Below are positions 16,195 through 25,675 of a DNA stretch of 59,514 nucleotides, in pieces. The position numbers were made by a program, and so were the translations under genes. A model generated the notes under the pieces. It saw only the letters and a list, made by a program, of their open reading frames with translations. It had not been told where the DNA came from and searched no databases. The stretch spans positions 1 to 59,514 of the forward strand of contig NZ_DAOUQB010000018.1 of the NCBI RefSeq assembly GCF_030625865.1. The letters run 5' to 3'. Source of the DNA: Anaerotignum sp. (GTDB taxonomy: Bacteria; Bacillota; Clostridia; Lachnospirales; Anaerotignaceae). Position 1 is the stretch's first letter, and every line of letters starts with the position of its first letter.

Positions 16195-18567
16195 ATGAAT
16201 ACAACACCACGAATTGAACGGTTAAGACAAAATTACGTAAATTCAAAACCGTCTGTGTGCATTGAAAGAGCTCGAATTTTCACCGAATCCCATATGTGTA
16301 CAGAAGGTATGCCTACCCCTATTCGCAGAGCACAGGCCTTTTATGATTTTTGTAATGAATTTGAAATTAAAATATTTGAAGACGAGTTAATTGTTGGTAC
16401 CGCCGGCAAATTTAGAAGAAGCGGTATCTTAACACCTGAATTTTCCTGGAAATGGGTGGACAAGGAAATGGATATGTTTGATAAACGCCCCCAAGATCCT
16501 TATGAAATGACAGATGTTCAAAGAGATTATGTGCGAAATAATATTTTTCCATATTGGAAAGGGCAATCCTTAGAAGAACATTTTCTTTCCATTCTTCCAA
16601 AAGAAACAGCGAAAATTGCCGTTGACACCGGAATTGTAGATAATGACTCAAAGTGGCGCCAAGCAGTTGGTGAAACAACTCCGGACTATCAGGACGTTCT
16701 GTTTCCTTCTGGCTTCCAAGGGATTTTAAAGGAAGCAGAAGAAAACTTGGCAAAATTAGACTATGCAAATCCTGATGATTTAGAGAAAATCATTTTCTAC
16801 AAATCAACCATTTTAACAAGCAAAGGCATCATGCGCTTTGCTGAAAGATATGCAGATTTAGCAGAACGAATGGCAAAAGAAGAAAAAGATAAAGAAAGAA
16901 GCAATGAGCTCCTTAAGATTTCAAAGGTTTGCCGTAATGTTCCTGCAAATCCGCCAAAATCTTTCCACGAGGCAATTCAATTTGTTTGGTTTGTTCAATT
17001 GGGTGCAATTATTTCCGAAAACCCATTGGCTCTTAACCCCGGAAGATTCGATCAATATATGTTCCCTTATTATGATGCAGATATCAAAGCAGGTACAATG
17101 ACTAAGGAAGATGGGGAAGAACTGGTACAGGCTCTTTGGCTGAAATTTTCCGAATGGGTATGGACTATTTCCGCAAACACAACAGGTTATTTTGCAGGCT
17201 ATAATCAGTTCCAAAACCTTACAGTTGGGGGTAGAAAAAGAGATGGCTCTGATGCTACCAATGCGCTTTCCTATATTTGCCTCGAAGCCACGGATAAGGT
17301 TAGAACCCATCAACCCGGTTTAAGTGTACGGATTCATTCTGATTGCCCGCAAAAATTCTTAGACGCCGTAACTGATCTTGTAAGCAAAGGCACCGGCTTC
17401 CCCGCAATCCACAATGACCAAGCAGGTGCACAAATGCTTCTTCAGGCAGGCTATGAACCAGAAGATGCCAGAGATTGGAGCAATTGCGGTTGCGTAGTCC
17501 CCCATTTCCGTAAAACAGGGCAATGGACAGCGGCGGTAAATATTAACTTTGCAGCTGCATTGGAATATGCCTTAAATGAAGGAAAAAGCAGGCTAACCGG
17601 AGAAAAAATGGGTCTGGATGCAAAGCCAGTTTCTGAATATAAATCCTACGAAGAAGTAAAAAACGCAACTTTGGAACAAATGAAAAATTTAATTTATCAT
17701 AGTGTAGTCGCTACCGTTGTAGCTCAAAAACTACATACACAACTTGTTCCCCGCCCCTTCCTTTCCACTTGTGTTGAAGATTGCATGAAAAACGGAAAAG
17801 ATCTTTCACGGGGTGGCGCTCATTATAACGTGGGTCCTGTTCTTACAGGGATCGGCCTTGCTGTAGTCGCAAACTCCCTTGCTGTAATAAAAAAGCTCGT
17901 TTTTCAAGATAAAATTATAACTATGTCTGAATTAAACGATGCTTTAAATGCCAATTGGGTAGGCTATGAAGATTTAAAAGCAAAAGCCTTAAGCGTTCCA
18001 AAGTACGGCAACGATGATGATTATGTGGATGCTATTGCAAGAGAAATTGCCAACTATTACTACGAAGAAACCAGAGCCCATAAAGATATTTTTGGTTCGA
18101 AATTTAACTCTGCTTTCATGGGCATCTCCAATTATATCCCAACAGGTAAGGTTGTGGGTGCAACCCCTTGCGGAAGAGAAGCAACAAAGCCAATTACAGA
18201 AGGTGTTTCTCCTTATGCCGGAAGTGATATCTCAAGCCCTCTTGCGGCAATGCGTTCCAGCGCAAAAATGAATCACGATGTACATACAGGCGGTACACTA
18301 CTTAATCTTCGCCTAAGCGAAGATATGGTAAAAACGCAAAAAGGCAAAAGAGATCTTGGAAATATCATCCGTGCATATTTTTCACTTGGCGCTTTCCATG
18401 TTCAGTTTAACACGCTTTCTACAGAAGTACTTCGTAAAGCCCAGAAAAGTCCGGAAGATTACAAAGACCTTTTGGTACGTGTTGCAGGATACAGCACGCA
18501 ATTTGTAAATCTATCCCCAGAGATGCAAGAAGCAATCATTGCAAGAACAGCACACACAAACATGTAA
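16195..18567 (+). CDS. Glycyl radical enzyme of unassigned substrate (pyruvate formate-lyase superfamily)
   Basis: This 790-residue anaerobic radical enzyme starts at ATG 16195, after AGGAGGG. The barrel fingertip loop NCGCVVPH places the thiyl Cys at 433 (a second Cys is at 431). The glycyl motif RVAGYS places the radical Gly at 765. The Cys-Gly spacing of 332 and the length match CutC, propanediol dehydratase and 4-hydroxyproline dehydratase. In those eliminases, and in hydroxyphenylacetate decarboxylase, a Glu follows two residues after the Cys (CxE). Here that residue is Val435, so the usual general base is missing. No proC, microcompartment or decarboxylase small-subunit gene adjoins. 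Nearby aromatic and amino-acid genes do not settle the substrate. The activase is next. Confidence 0.85.
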   Translation: MNTTPRIERLRQNYVNSKPSVCIERARIFTESHMCTEGMPTPIRRAQAFYDFCNEFEIKIFEDELIVGTAGKFRRSGILTPEFSWKWVDKEMDMFDKRPQDPYEMTDVQRDYVRNNIFPYWKGQSLEEHFLSILPKETAKIAVDTGIVDNDSKWRQAVGETTPDYQDVLFPSGFQGILKEAEENLAKLDYANPDDLEKIIFYKSTILTSKGIMRFAERYADLAERMAKEEKDKERSNELLKISKVCRNVPANPPKSFHEAIQFVWFVQLGAIISENPLALNPGRFDQYMFPYYDADIKAGTMTKEDGEELVQALWLKFSEWVWTISANTTGYFAGYNQFQNLTVGGRKRDGSDATNALSYICLEATDKVRTHQPGLSVRIHSDCPQKFLDAVTDLVSKGTGFPAIHNDQAGAQMLLQAGYEPEDARDWSNCGCVVPHFRKTGQWTAAVNINFAAALEYALNEGKSRLTGEKMGLDAKPVSEYKSYEEVKNATLEQMKNLIYHSVVATVVAQKLHTQLVPRPFLSTCVEDCMKNGKDLSRGGAHYNVGPVLTGIGLAVVANSLAVIKKLVFQDKIITMSELNDALNANWVGYEDLKAKALSVPKYGNDDDYVDAIAREIANYYYEETRAHKDIFGSKFNSAFMGISNYIPTGKVVGATPCGREATKPITEGVSPYAGSDISSPLAAMRSSAKMNHDVHTGGTLLNLRLSEDMVKTQKGKRDLGNIIRAYFSLGAFHVQFNTLSTEVLRKAQKSPEDYKDLLVRVAGYSTQFVNLSPEMQEAIIARTAHTNM

Positions 18568-18580
18568 TAAAAAAATAATT

Positions 18581-18606
18581 CGCCTGCTCCCACTTCGGGG
18601 CAGGCG
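18581..18606 (+). promoter_or_regulatory. Intercistronic hairpin between enzyme and activase
   Basis: CGCCTGC and GCAGGCG (with further CCC/GGG pairing) form a strong GC stem just after the enzyme stop. There is no T run after it, so it looks like an mRNA-stability or differential-expression element: the enzyme is needed in far larger amounts than its activase. Confidence 0.55.
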
Positions 18607-18626
18607 TCTAAAAATAGGAGATCTTT

Positions 18627-19535
18627 ATGGGAGAATGTTCAAATACCGGTGTAGTTATCCAAATGCAAGACTATTCTATTCATGACGGTGATGGCGTAAG
18701 GACAACCATATTTCTTGCAGGCTGCAAACTGCGCTGTCAATGGTGCGCCAATCCCGAATCTTGGACACCTAAGAGAAAATTAGTATATTACAAACATAAA
18801 TGCACTAATTGTATGAAATGCTCCCTTGCTTGTCCAATGAATTTAGTTCCTTGCAAAATGGAACGTCCCAACGATGTATGTATTACCTGTGGAAAATGTG
18901 TAGATGTTTGTCCCCAAAAGGCCCTGGATATCGCCTGTGTCGAAAAAAATTCAGAGGACTTGTTAAAAAAAATTGAAAGAGATGCTCTGTTTTTTCGATT
19001 TACAGGAGGTGGCGTTACTTTTTCCGGTGGAGAGCCTTTTTTGCAGCATAAATTTATGAGAGTTTTATTGGATAGGTTTGAAGAATTGGGTATAGATAGC
19101 TGGGTTGAAACCTGCGGATACTTTGATTTTGAATCAGTGAAAGATTTACTGCCGAAATTCAGCCATATTTTTATGGATATCAAGCATATGGACAGTAAAA
19201 AACATAAAGAGTTCACTGGCTGTGGCAATGAATTGATATTGGAAAATGCAAAAAAAATATATGCTACCGGCGTCCCAATGACAATTCGCATACCAACAAT
19301 TGCAGAGGTTAATTTAGACGACAAAAACCTTGAACAAACGGCACAGTTTATCAATAAAAACTTACCCACAGCTGATGTGGAATTGCTCCCATACCATGAA
19401 CTTGGTAAAGCGAAATATATTTCTTTAGGTATAGAAGATAAATTTGTCAAATTCACAACCCCAACAGTTGAACAACTAAACCATGCATCTGAAATTTTTA
19501 AAAACCATGGCATAGAAATAGTTGAGTATAGATAA
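18627..19535 (+). CDS. Glycyl radical enzyme activating enzyme (radical SAM)
   Basis: A 302-residue radical SAM activase that uses S-adenosylmethionine and a [4Fe-4S] cluster to place the radical on Gly765 of the preceding enzyme. The radical SAM motif is GCKLRCQWCANPE (CxxxCxxC, about residues 31-38). Two extra ferredoxin-type cluster motifs follow at about 54-95 (CTNCMKCSLACP; CITCGKCVDVCP), as in activases of hydroxyphenylacetate decarboxylase, benzylsuccinate synthase and CutC, but not in PflA. A glycine-rich SAM-binding block, TGGGVTFSGGEP, follows. A GGAG site precedes the ATG. Confidence 0.92.
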   Translation: MGECSNTGVVIQMQDYSIHDGDGVRTTIFLAGCKLRCQWCANPESWTPKRKLVYYKHKCTNCMKCSLACPMNLVPCKMERPNDVCITCGKCVDVCPQKALDIACVEKNSEDLLKKIERDALFFRFTGGGVTFSGGEPFLQHKFMRVLLDRFEELGIDSWVETCGYFDFESVKDLLPKFSHIFMDIKHMDSKKHKEFTGCGNELILENAKKIYATGVPMTIRIPTIAEVNLDDKNLEQTAQFINKNLPTADVELLPYHELGKAKYISLGIEDKFVKFTTPTVEQLNHASEIFKNHGIEIVEYR

Positions 19536-19661
19536 AATTTGGAAATAAGCTAGTCTTTTCTTATATTTAAAAAAGGGTTCGATAAAAGGACTCTTTTTCT
19601 TTTTCACAATTTTGCAATCGCAATCAGCCCACAAAATCCAATGGATTCTTTAAATAAAAAA

Positions 19662-19710
19662 CCCCCGCTCTTCTTACTCTGCTGAAAAGCAGAAATATTA
19701 TCGGAGCAGG
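19662..19710 (-). terminator. Terminator of the HD-GYP gene
   Basis: On the reverse strand CCTGCTC...GAGCGGG encloses a second hairpin (TCTGCTTTTCAGCAGA) and is followed by GGTTTTTTATTT. It lies just past the stop at 19724. Confidence 0.6.
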
Positions 19711-19723
19711 AAGCTTTCATTGC

Positions 19724-20731
19724 TTAAGTTATTATTTTTACAATAGTCAAATTAAAAACCTTCATTAGATCTATTTTTTCTTTGGTTTTGGTAATGACAA
19801 CCTTGGGTCTTAAGTGATGTACATGGTTTTGCTTAACCACGATCGCCTCTTGCCCATCAGAAAGCTCCACGGTAATTCCAGTGGGATAAGGAGAAATATA
19901 CTCCATGGCTTTTTTCACACAGCTTACGTCAAACATAATGTATGAATTGGACATTAGATATTCAAGAGCATCCGCTGGATTCATGGCTTTTCTATAAACC
20001 CTGTTGGAAACCAAAGCATCATATACATCACATACATGGATAATCTTTGCATATATATGAATATGTTTTCCTATTAGACTACGAGGATACCCGCTCCCAT
20101 CTTCATTTTCATGATGTGAAAGAACAGCATTCTTTACCAGGCCTGAAATCATAAAATTATCTTTGATAATGTTGTACCCCTCTTGGGAATGGGAACGAAT
20201 AATATTCATTTCTTCATCTGTCAATTTTTCTTTTTTATTTAAAATATCAATGCTTATGTTTACCTTTCCAATATCATGAAGCAACGCTGCCTCTGAAAGC
20301 TCTTTCAATTGGGTATAGTTTAAGCCCATACCAATTCCTAAAATAACCGATAAAACCGCAACATTAATGCAGTGTATATAAGTATAGTTATCAAAGGATG
20401 CAATGTTTACCATATCAACGGAAACATCAGATTTATTGAGCAATTCATCTACAATGGAATGCGCCATAAGCCTACAAGAATCAAGATTAAACGATTTCAG
20501 CGCTTGTACGGTACTTCTTTTAAGTTGCTCGGAAAGCAATTCAGTTACAATAATTTCGTTGGAAATGTCATCATAAATATATAGACCCGCATACCCAAGG
20601 ACAGCTAATTTTTGAATATAAGCACGTTTCAAAATCGTATTCGCATTAAGAAGGATGCTTCCGGTATCGTTATACACAGGAATCGCCAATATTGAGTTTT
20701 CTTTTATTTGTTGTAATGGTAAATATCGCAT
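19724..20731 (-). CDS. HD-GYP domain phosphodiesterase
   Basis: A 335-residue cytoplasmic protein with a C-terminal HD-GYP domain, a type that usually hydrolyses cyclic di-GMP. Motifs are LLHDIGKV (HD pair), LSHHENEDGSGYP (the HHExxDGxGYP signature) and CDVYDALVSNRVYR. The first 100 residues form an unrecognised sensory or dimer region (RYLPLQQIKENSILAIPVYND) often found in Clostridial HD-GYP proteins. It stands alone, next to a chemoreceptor gene on the same strand, so it may link environmental signals to motility or biofilm state (inference). Confidence 0.9.
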   Translation of the reverse strand: MRYLPLQQIKENSILAIPVYNDTGSILLNANTILKRAYIQKLAVLGYAGLYIYDDISNEIIVTELLSEQLKRSTVQALKSFNLDSCRLMAHSIVDELLNKSDVSVDMVNIASFDNYTYIHCINVAVLSVILGIGMGLNYTQLKELSEAALLHDIGKVNISIDILNKKEKLTDEEMNIIRSHSQEGYNIIKDNFMISGLVKNAVLSHHENEDGSGYPRSLIGKHIHIYAKIIHVCDVYDALVSNRVYRKAMNPADALEYLMSNSYIMFDVSCVKKAMEYISPYPTGITVELSDGQEAIVVKQNHVHHLRPKVVITKTKEKIDLMKVFNLTIVKIIT

Positions 20732-21150
20732 CTACTGCCACCTAATTACTTTCTCTTATCTACGAATTTGCCTCTGAATATCCACACTAATTTGTTACAA
20801 CAACTGTTAAATACACATCTTGCTCTGGCTTTCTACATATTTCTGTAGTATTACATTAAAAGTTTATAAGTATAACATTTCAAATTTTTTGAAACTTCAA
20901 AATTTGGTAAATATTTTATTTGGCGAACAATAACAAAAGGAAAACCAACTGGAAATCAAAACAAGTTACATTTTCTTATGAAAAAATGTAAACTTTTGTA
21001 AAAATATAAACAAAAATTATTGTACTTTATTATGACTTTTCTGTCGAATCTATTTTACCAAATATCTACAAAAAATGCAAATTACATTTAAATTGTTTTA
21101 AATATAATTCTTATGATATACAGGAGCTCTAATTCATTACTTCCCCTCAT
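20732..21150. other. Intergenic region upstream of the HD-GYP gene
   Basis: About 420 AT-rich bases. It must hold the HD-GYP promoter on the reverse strand, but no convincing -35/-10 pair, riboswitch or repeat was identified. The right end meets the long hairpin at 21151. Confidence 0.4.
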
Positions 21151-21207
21151 AATTGTATCTAATAAAAAATCACCATGTTCGATGGTGATTTTTTATTAGA
21201 TACAATT
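21151..21207. terminator. 57-base perfect hairpin downstream of the chemoreceptor gene
   Basis: Two 26-base arms (21151-21176 and 21182-21207, beginning AATTGTATCTAATAAAAAAT) are exact complements around the 5-base loop GTTCG. The A/T runs inside the arms would give a T tract on either strand, so it can act as a bidirectional terminator. Its length and perfection are unusual for that role alone. Confidence 0.75.
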
Positions 21208-21228
21208 ATCTTAATTTTTAAAAGCTTT

Positions 21229-23271
21229 TCAATTTAAATAATTATCATCCAAACCATCTGATGGAGAATGGGCTTCCTCTTCTTGAATGGGATTGTCTGA
21301 TATATTTCTTAGCCTAAAGCTGCTTACAAGCTCTTGCAGCAATTGAGCTTGACTAGTTAGCTCCTCACTTGCCGCAGCACTTTCCTCAGCGGTAGCACTA
21401 TTTGTTTGCACAACAGCAGAAATCTGCTCAATTCCTGTAGTAATCTGGATAATAGATCTAGTTTGGTGTTCAGACGCAGAAGAAATTTCACCTATCTTCT
21501 GTGATACAAGCGTGGTTTTTTCAACCGCGGAATCCAAAGAATGTGCAGCCAAATCAACAATCTCTTTCCCTTGATTAACAGCTACAATTGCACTTTCAAT
21601 AAGTACTGTTATATTTTTTGCCGCTTCAGAAGATTTTTGGGCAAGGTTACGAACCTCATCAGCCACAACAGCAAATCCTTTTCCTGCTGACCCTGCCCTT
21701 GCAGCCTCAATGGCAGCATTGAGTGCAAGAATATTTGTTTGAAAAGCGATAGCATCAATTGTTTTTATAATATTACTAATTTCAGTAGAAGCTTTTGTGA
21801 TATTACCCATGGCTTCCACAATATCTTTCATATGCTCATTGCTTTGAGCAATACCTTCACTTGCATTAAATGAAAGTGTATTTACAGCCCTTGCATTATC
21901 AGTATTTCGCTTTGCCTGTTCCGAAATTTCTACAATAGTTGCAGATACCTCTTCAATGGAAGAAGCCTGTTCCGTAGCGCCTTGGCTTAGTGACTGCGCT
22001 CCATTGGAAACTTGTTCAGAACCAACGAATACCTGCTCTGCCACATGGGTAATATGGGAAAGTGTTGAATTCTGCTGATTTATTACATCTTTTAAAGCAG
22101 TTAAAATCCCACTATAGTCTCCTTGATACGCATCGTCATTCGTACTACTAACAGTAAAATTACCATCCGCAAGATTACTGAGTATATATTTTATATCGTT
22201 AATCACCATGTTCTGACTTTGGACTATAAATTGCATTGCCTCCGTCAAAATGCGTGTTTCATCTTTAGCCGTTACCATAGGCACTTCTGATGAAAGGTCG
22301 CCCTCACCAAGACATTTCAATCTGTCCGCACAAGCAGTAATTGGTGTTGCAATTTTTGTTCCAAAAGACCTCATTATGAAAAAAGCAATCAATATAAGCC
22401 CAAGGCATATAAGCGTACATATTATGGCATTTGTATATGTAGACTGCAAAAAATCTTTGTCATCAACATATATTCCCAGTGACCATCCATCAGTGGAATC
22501 AATCGGAGTCATAAAAATCATTTTCTTTATATTTGCAAACTCAATCTCTCCAAAACAAGGTTCCCCATTTACAGCAGTTTGCTCAACAACTGCAAGTTTT
22601 TTCATACTGGGGTCATTTGCAGAAAGTTCAATATTATTTTGACCAGAAATCACCTGGTTATAATCACCATTGGCAATGGTGGTTCCTTCTTCATTAATAA
22701 CATAAGCTCTACCACTTTCTCCAAATTCAATTTCATTTGTAATATTTGAAAGATATGTTCCATCCAAAATGCCCATAACGCAGCCTTCGATAAAACCATC
22801 CTGAATGCCATCCTTCCACAAAGGCGCCGATACAAGTATTTGTGCCCCTTTGCCATCAGAAGTAGTTCTTGGATAATCAAAGTATACCTCACCCTTCATT
22901 GCCCGCTGAAACGCTTCCGTATTTGCATAATTATTACCGTCAAGTCCCTTACCATTTTTATCCGTTATGGTTGAAGATAGAAAATCATTTTTTGACGTAG
23001 TGCTGTCCAAAATCTTCTGCTTGTCTGCCACTGCACTATTACTGTCGACAAGAACACTATTAACACCAAGTTCTTCTACGGCATTTTCTACAATAAGTAG
23101 CCTGCCTTCCACAACATTAGCTGCCGTAGCCGTAGTTTCTTCAAAGATCTCTCTTACTGTTTTCTTCGTGTTTGCAATACTTGTTAATGTTAAAATCAAA
23201 GTAATTAACGCCATTGAAATAAACAAAATCAATGACGTAGATAAAACAATTTTCTTTTTTAGGCTATGCAT
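21229..23271 (-). CDS. Methyl-accepting chemotaxis protein
   Basis: A 680-residue transmembrane chemoreceptor. TM1 lies at residues 6-30, followed by an extracytoplasmic dCache-type sensor to about 280 ([14 protein letters not shown]-like ligand pocket motifs; [14 protein letters not shown]), TM2 at about 281-303, HAMP to about 356, and a cytoplasmic signalling domain. The conserved hairpin tip reads [20 protein letters not shown], and [16 protein letters not shown] follows. Ligand unknown; dCache receptors often bind amino acids, which would suit this amino-acid-fermenting neighbourhood. No CheW-binding or methylation partner genes are in the window. Confidence 0.93.
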   Translation of the reverse strand: MHSLKKKIVLSTSLILFISMALITLILTLTSIANTKKTVREIFEETTATAANVVEGRLLIVENAVEELGVNSVLVDSNSAVADKQKILDSTTSKNDFLSSTITDKNGKGLDGNNYANTEAFQRAMKGEVYFDYPRTTSDGKGAQILVSAPLWKDGIQDGFIEGCVMGILDGTYLSNITNEIEFGESGRAYVINEEGTTIANGDYNQVISGQNNIELSANDPSMKKLAVVEQTAVNGEPCFGEIEFANIKKMIFMTPIDSTDGWSLGIYVDDKDFLQSTYTNAIICTLICLGLILIAFFIMRSFGTKIATPITACADRLKCLGEGDLSSEVPMVTAKDETRILTEAMQFIVQSQNMVINDIKYILSNLADGNFTVSSTNDDAYQGDYSGILTALKDVINQQNSTLSHITHVAEQVFVGSEQVSNGAQSLSQGATEQASSIEEVSATIVEISEQAKRNTDNARAVNTLSFNASEGIAQSNEHMKDIVEAMGNITKASTEISNIIKTIDAIAFQTNILALNAAIEAARAGSAGKGFAVVADEVRNLAQKSSEAAKNITVLIESAIVAVNQGKEIVDLAAHSLDSAVEKTTLVSQKIGEISSASEHQTRSIIQITTGIEQISAVVQTNSATAEESAAASEELTSQAQLLQELVSSFRLRNISDNPIQEEEAHSPSDGLDDNYLN

Positions 23272-23618
23272 TTTGTACCTCCTCTTAAATTTGAATCATT
23301 TGTCGTGTTTTGTAACTTGAAAAATTTCCCAATAAACATTATCCCATATATGTTATCTCGTCTTTAATTGAAAAAAATAAAGCCTTATTACATTAAAATC
23401 CCAAATAACATGTTAAAATCCCATTAAGTTCTGTTAAAAATGTATAAATTCCCTATTCCCCTTCGTGTCTATGCAAGAAAAAACCTACAGATACCCGGCA
23501 TTTATTTCCTTTAAGCGCTAACAAAAAAAGCCTCTGCCCACGCAAAAGCCCGCATCACACACAATATTGTAAAACATCTAATTCTTGTCTTTCTAAATGA
23601 CAAAAAACGCTCCCAGTA
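23272..23618. other. Upstream region of the chemoreceptor gene with a direct repeat
   Basis: The 347 bases contain TTAAAATCCCA twice (23393-23403 and 23413-23423, 20 bases apart), about 120-150 bases upstream of the chemoreceptor start. This could be a regulator site. No gene or RNA recognised. Confidence 0.35.
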
Positions 23619-23940
23619 CTATTTCCGCAATAACACCCTCTGTGTTGACTCTCTTGGAAAACAAGCATATATGTACGCAGGAAAAATCACCATAACAGGA
23701 ATAGCCAACCCTGTAATCCAAAAATAAATAGTATCTCCTATATTTATTGTAAAAGCAAAACCAAAGGCACCAGACATCATAACTGCAAGTCTAGTCCCAA
23801 AAATTAATCCCTTATCTTCCGCTTCTTTGTTAATAACCCGTTTTATGATATCGTGCTGAAAATTGCATTCCAATCATCGGCACATTGCGGATCATTAAGC
23901 TGATGGCAACAGGTATTCTTATCCATTCATTTTAGTAGGA
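23619..23940 (-). pseudogene. Unidentified membrane-protein remnant
   Basis: An 84-codon frame (23873-23619) shows two hydrophobic segments (LAVMMSGAFGFAFTINIG; IYFWITGLAIPVMVIFPAYI). Upstream, in another frame, NEWIRIPVAISLMIRNVPMI appears to be the preceding part, so a frameshift lies near 23870. It reads like the end of a polytopic transporter, but the family was not recognised. It is probably part of the same decayed segment as the racemase remnant next to it. Confidence 0.4.
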
Positions 23941-23949
23941 CGATACGGA

Positions 23950-24130
23950 ATATGACAATATACCTCTTCTTCGCCACATTGTAAAAACTCTGACATCGCC
24001 GAAGTTATATCCGTTAGCTTTCAAAACAGCCATAACCTTCACGTTTTGTTTAAGTAAGCTTTTTATTTTAAAAGTTATACTTTGAATTTTCAATAGAAAT
24101 TTTTACCCATGCCCTCTTAATGAAATCCAT
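23950..24130 (-). pseudogene. Alanine racemase N-terminal remnant
   Basis: ATG 24130 opens MDFIKRAWVKISIENSKYNF, then TAA. One frame over, KSLLKQNVKVMAVLKANGYN continues to FGDVRVFTM. This is the start of an alanine-racemase-type fold: RAWxxIxxxxxxxNxxxL, then the PLP-lysine block MAVxKANAYGxGD. The rest, about 300 residues, is gone. It lies directly downstream of an Na+/alanine-type symporter, so a D/L-alanine uptake and racemisation pair once existed here (inference). Confidence 0.65.
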
Positions 24131-24144
24131 TATATTCTCCCGCT

Positions 24145-24178
24145 AAAAATGCCCTAAGAAATCCTCTTAAGGCATTTA
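24145..24178 (-). terminator. Terminator of the AGCS symporter gene
   Basis: AAATGCCCTAAGA and TCTTAAGGCATTT form a 13-bp stem with one mismatch, 12 bases past the symporter stop at 24190, with T's beyond it on the reverse strand. Confidence 0.75.
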
Positions 24179-24189
24179 TTTCGTACTTT

Positions 24190-25623
24190 TTAGTTTTTCA
24201 TATCTTGCTCTATAGTTTCAAATGAAACCTTTTCCGGATTTTTTCCTGCTTTTAATTCAGGGATAAATCGTTTCCAGAAATCATTGTATAATCTGAATAT
24301 TTCTTTCCGTTTTGCATAAATAAATGTCAAAGTAATGATTACATACATGGCACTTAAAATATCCGTAACTGCCCAAAGCATGTCCGCTTTTATATTGTAG
24401 AAGACAAGGGCTGGAATTAAGAAATATACCATATAAACCGGAGTGAATTTTTTATTCAGCTCTGTATCTCCAAGGGCATAATTGACTGACTTTGCACAAC
24501 TATAATACATACCAATAATCGTAGTCCATGCAAAAATGGAAATTGCACTGGCCATAAAATAACCGCCAAACTTACCATAAGCTACTTTAAACGCAACTGT
24601 AGTTAACTGCGCACTGGTAATACCGGGGAAATCAATATATGAATTGGTTAGAATAATCGTTAATGCTGTAACTGAACAAACTACAATGGTATCTAAGAAA
24701 ACTTCACCCCATCCCCAAGAAGACTGACGTACAGGATGATCTGTTCGTGCTGCTGCATGGGCAACAATACCATAACCGGTTCCCGCATCATTGGAATAAA
24801 GCCCACGGGCAATTCCGTATCTTACCGCATCTCTAACGGTAGCACCTGCGAAACCACCAACTCCGGCCATAGGACTAAAAGCACTTTTAAAAATCAGTGC
24901 AATACCGCTAGGAACGGCATGAATATTCATAATTAAAATTCCAATTCCAGACAATATGTAAGCCAGAGCCATAAAAGGTACTACTTTTTCCATAACACCG
25001 GAGATTCTCTTTAACCCACCTGCAATTGTTGCAAAGCATGAAACACCAATTACAACAACGGAGATAATGGGAGGAATTTGAAATGCTTCATATAAAGAAC
25101 TGGTTACTGATTCTGTTTGAACCGCGTTCGTCCATGGTCCAAAAACAAATACAAATACAGCAAGTATAATGGAACCTGTTTTCCAGCCAAGGGCATTCTT
25201 CATAACGAACGACCTGTCACAAAGATATTCATCCATTGACTTTTCATACTTTACTCTGTATCTTTGACCTAAAATAATTTCACATGCTTTTGTACTCATT
25301 CCCAACAATCCTGACATCCACATCCAAAAGATTGCGCCAGGTCCACCCATGGTGATTGCAGTTGCTACACCACCAATGTTCCCTACGCCAATGGTATTGG
25401 CCATAGCGGTACATGCCGCTGCAAAACCCGAAACTGTTCCCTCTCCTTCGCCGCCTTTGAACATTTTACCAAATGTGTTTTTGAAATGAAACTTTATTTT
25501 CGTAATGTACGCAAATCTAAATTTAATTGTAAGATAAAGTCCTGTTCCCACCAATGCAATTGTCATAGGTGTTCCCCATAAAAAATCTGAAATCGCCCAT
25601 AATACTTTTAAGATATTATCCAT
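24190..25623 (-). CDS. Na+:alanine/glycine symporter, AGCS family
   Basis: A 477-residue polytopic membrane protein (10-11 TM) of the alanine/glycine:cation symporter family. The signatures are AMANTIGVGNIGGVATAITM (about residues 72-91) and GPGAIFWMWMSGLLGMSTKACE, followed by GGLKRISGVMEKVVPFMA. It imports a small amino acid with Na+. It lies 52 bases downstream of the PLP gamma-lyase-family gene on the same strand, so it may import that enzyme's substrate rather than alanine (inference). Confidence 0.93.
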   Translation of the reverse strand: MDNILKVLWAISDFLWGTPMTIALVGTGLYLTIKFRFAYITKIKFHFKNTFGKMFKGGEGEGTVSGFAAACTAMANTIGVGNIGGVATAITMGGPGAIFWMWMSGLLGMSTKACEIILGQRYRVKYEKSMDEYLCDRSFVMKNALGWKTGSIILAVFVFVFGPWTNAVQTESVTSSLYEAFQIPPIISVVVIGVSCFATIAGGLKRISGVMEKVVPFMALAYILSGIGILIMNIHAVPSGIALIFKSAFSPMAGVGGFAGATVRDAVRYGIARGLYSNDAGTGYGIVAHAAARTDHPVRQSSWGWGEVFLDTIVVCSVTALTIILTNSYIDFPGITSAQLTTVAFKVAYGKFGGYFMASAISIFAWTTIIGMYYSCAKSVNYALGDTELNKKFTPVYMVYFLIPALVFYNIKADMLWAVTDILSAMYVIITLTFIYAKRKEIFRLYNDFWKRFIPELKAGKNPEKVSFETIEQDMKN

Positions 25624-25675
25624 CTTATAAAAACCCCTCCGTTTTAATAAAAACTTGATCTGTAACGCATTATAC

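Noticed and set aside
16195-18567. Calling the radical enzyme 4-hydroxyproline dehydratase (HypD) because of the matching length and Cys/Gly positions
   Set aside because: The CxE glutamate is Val and no pyrroline-5-carboxylate reductase gene is adjacent.
18788-19513. 241-codon reverse frame inside the activase gene
   Set aside because: Shadow of a radical SAM gene with intact motifs on the other strand; low-complexity translation.
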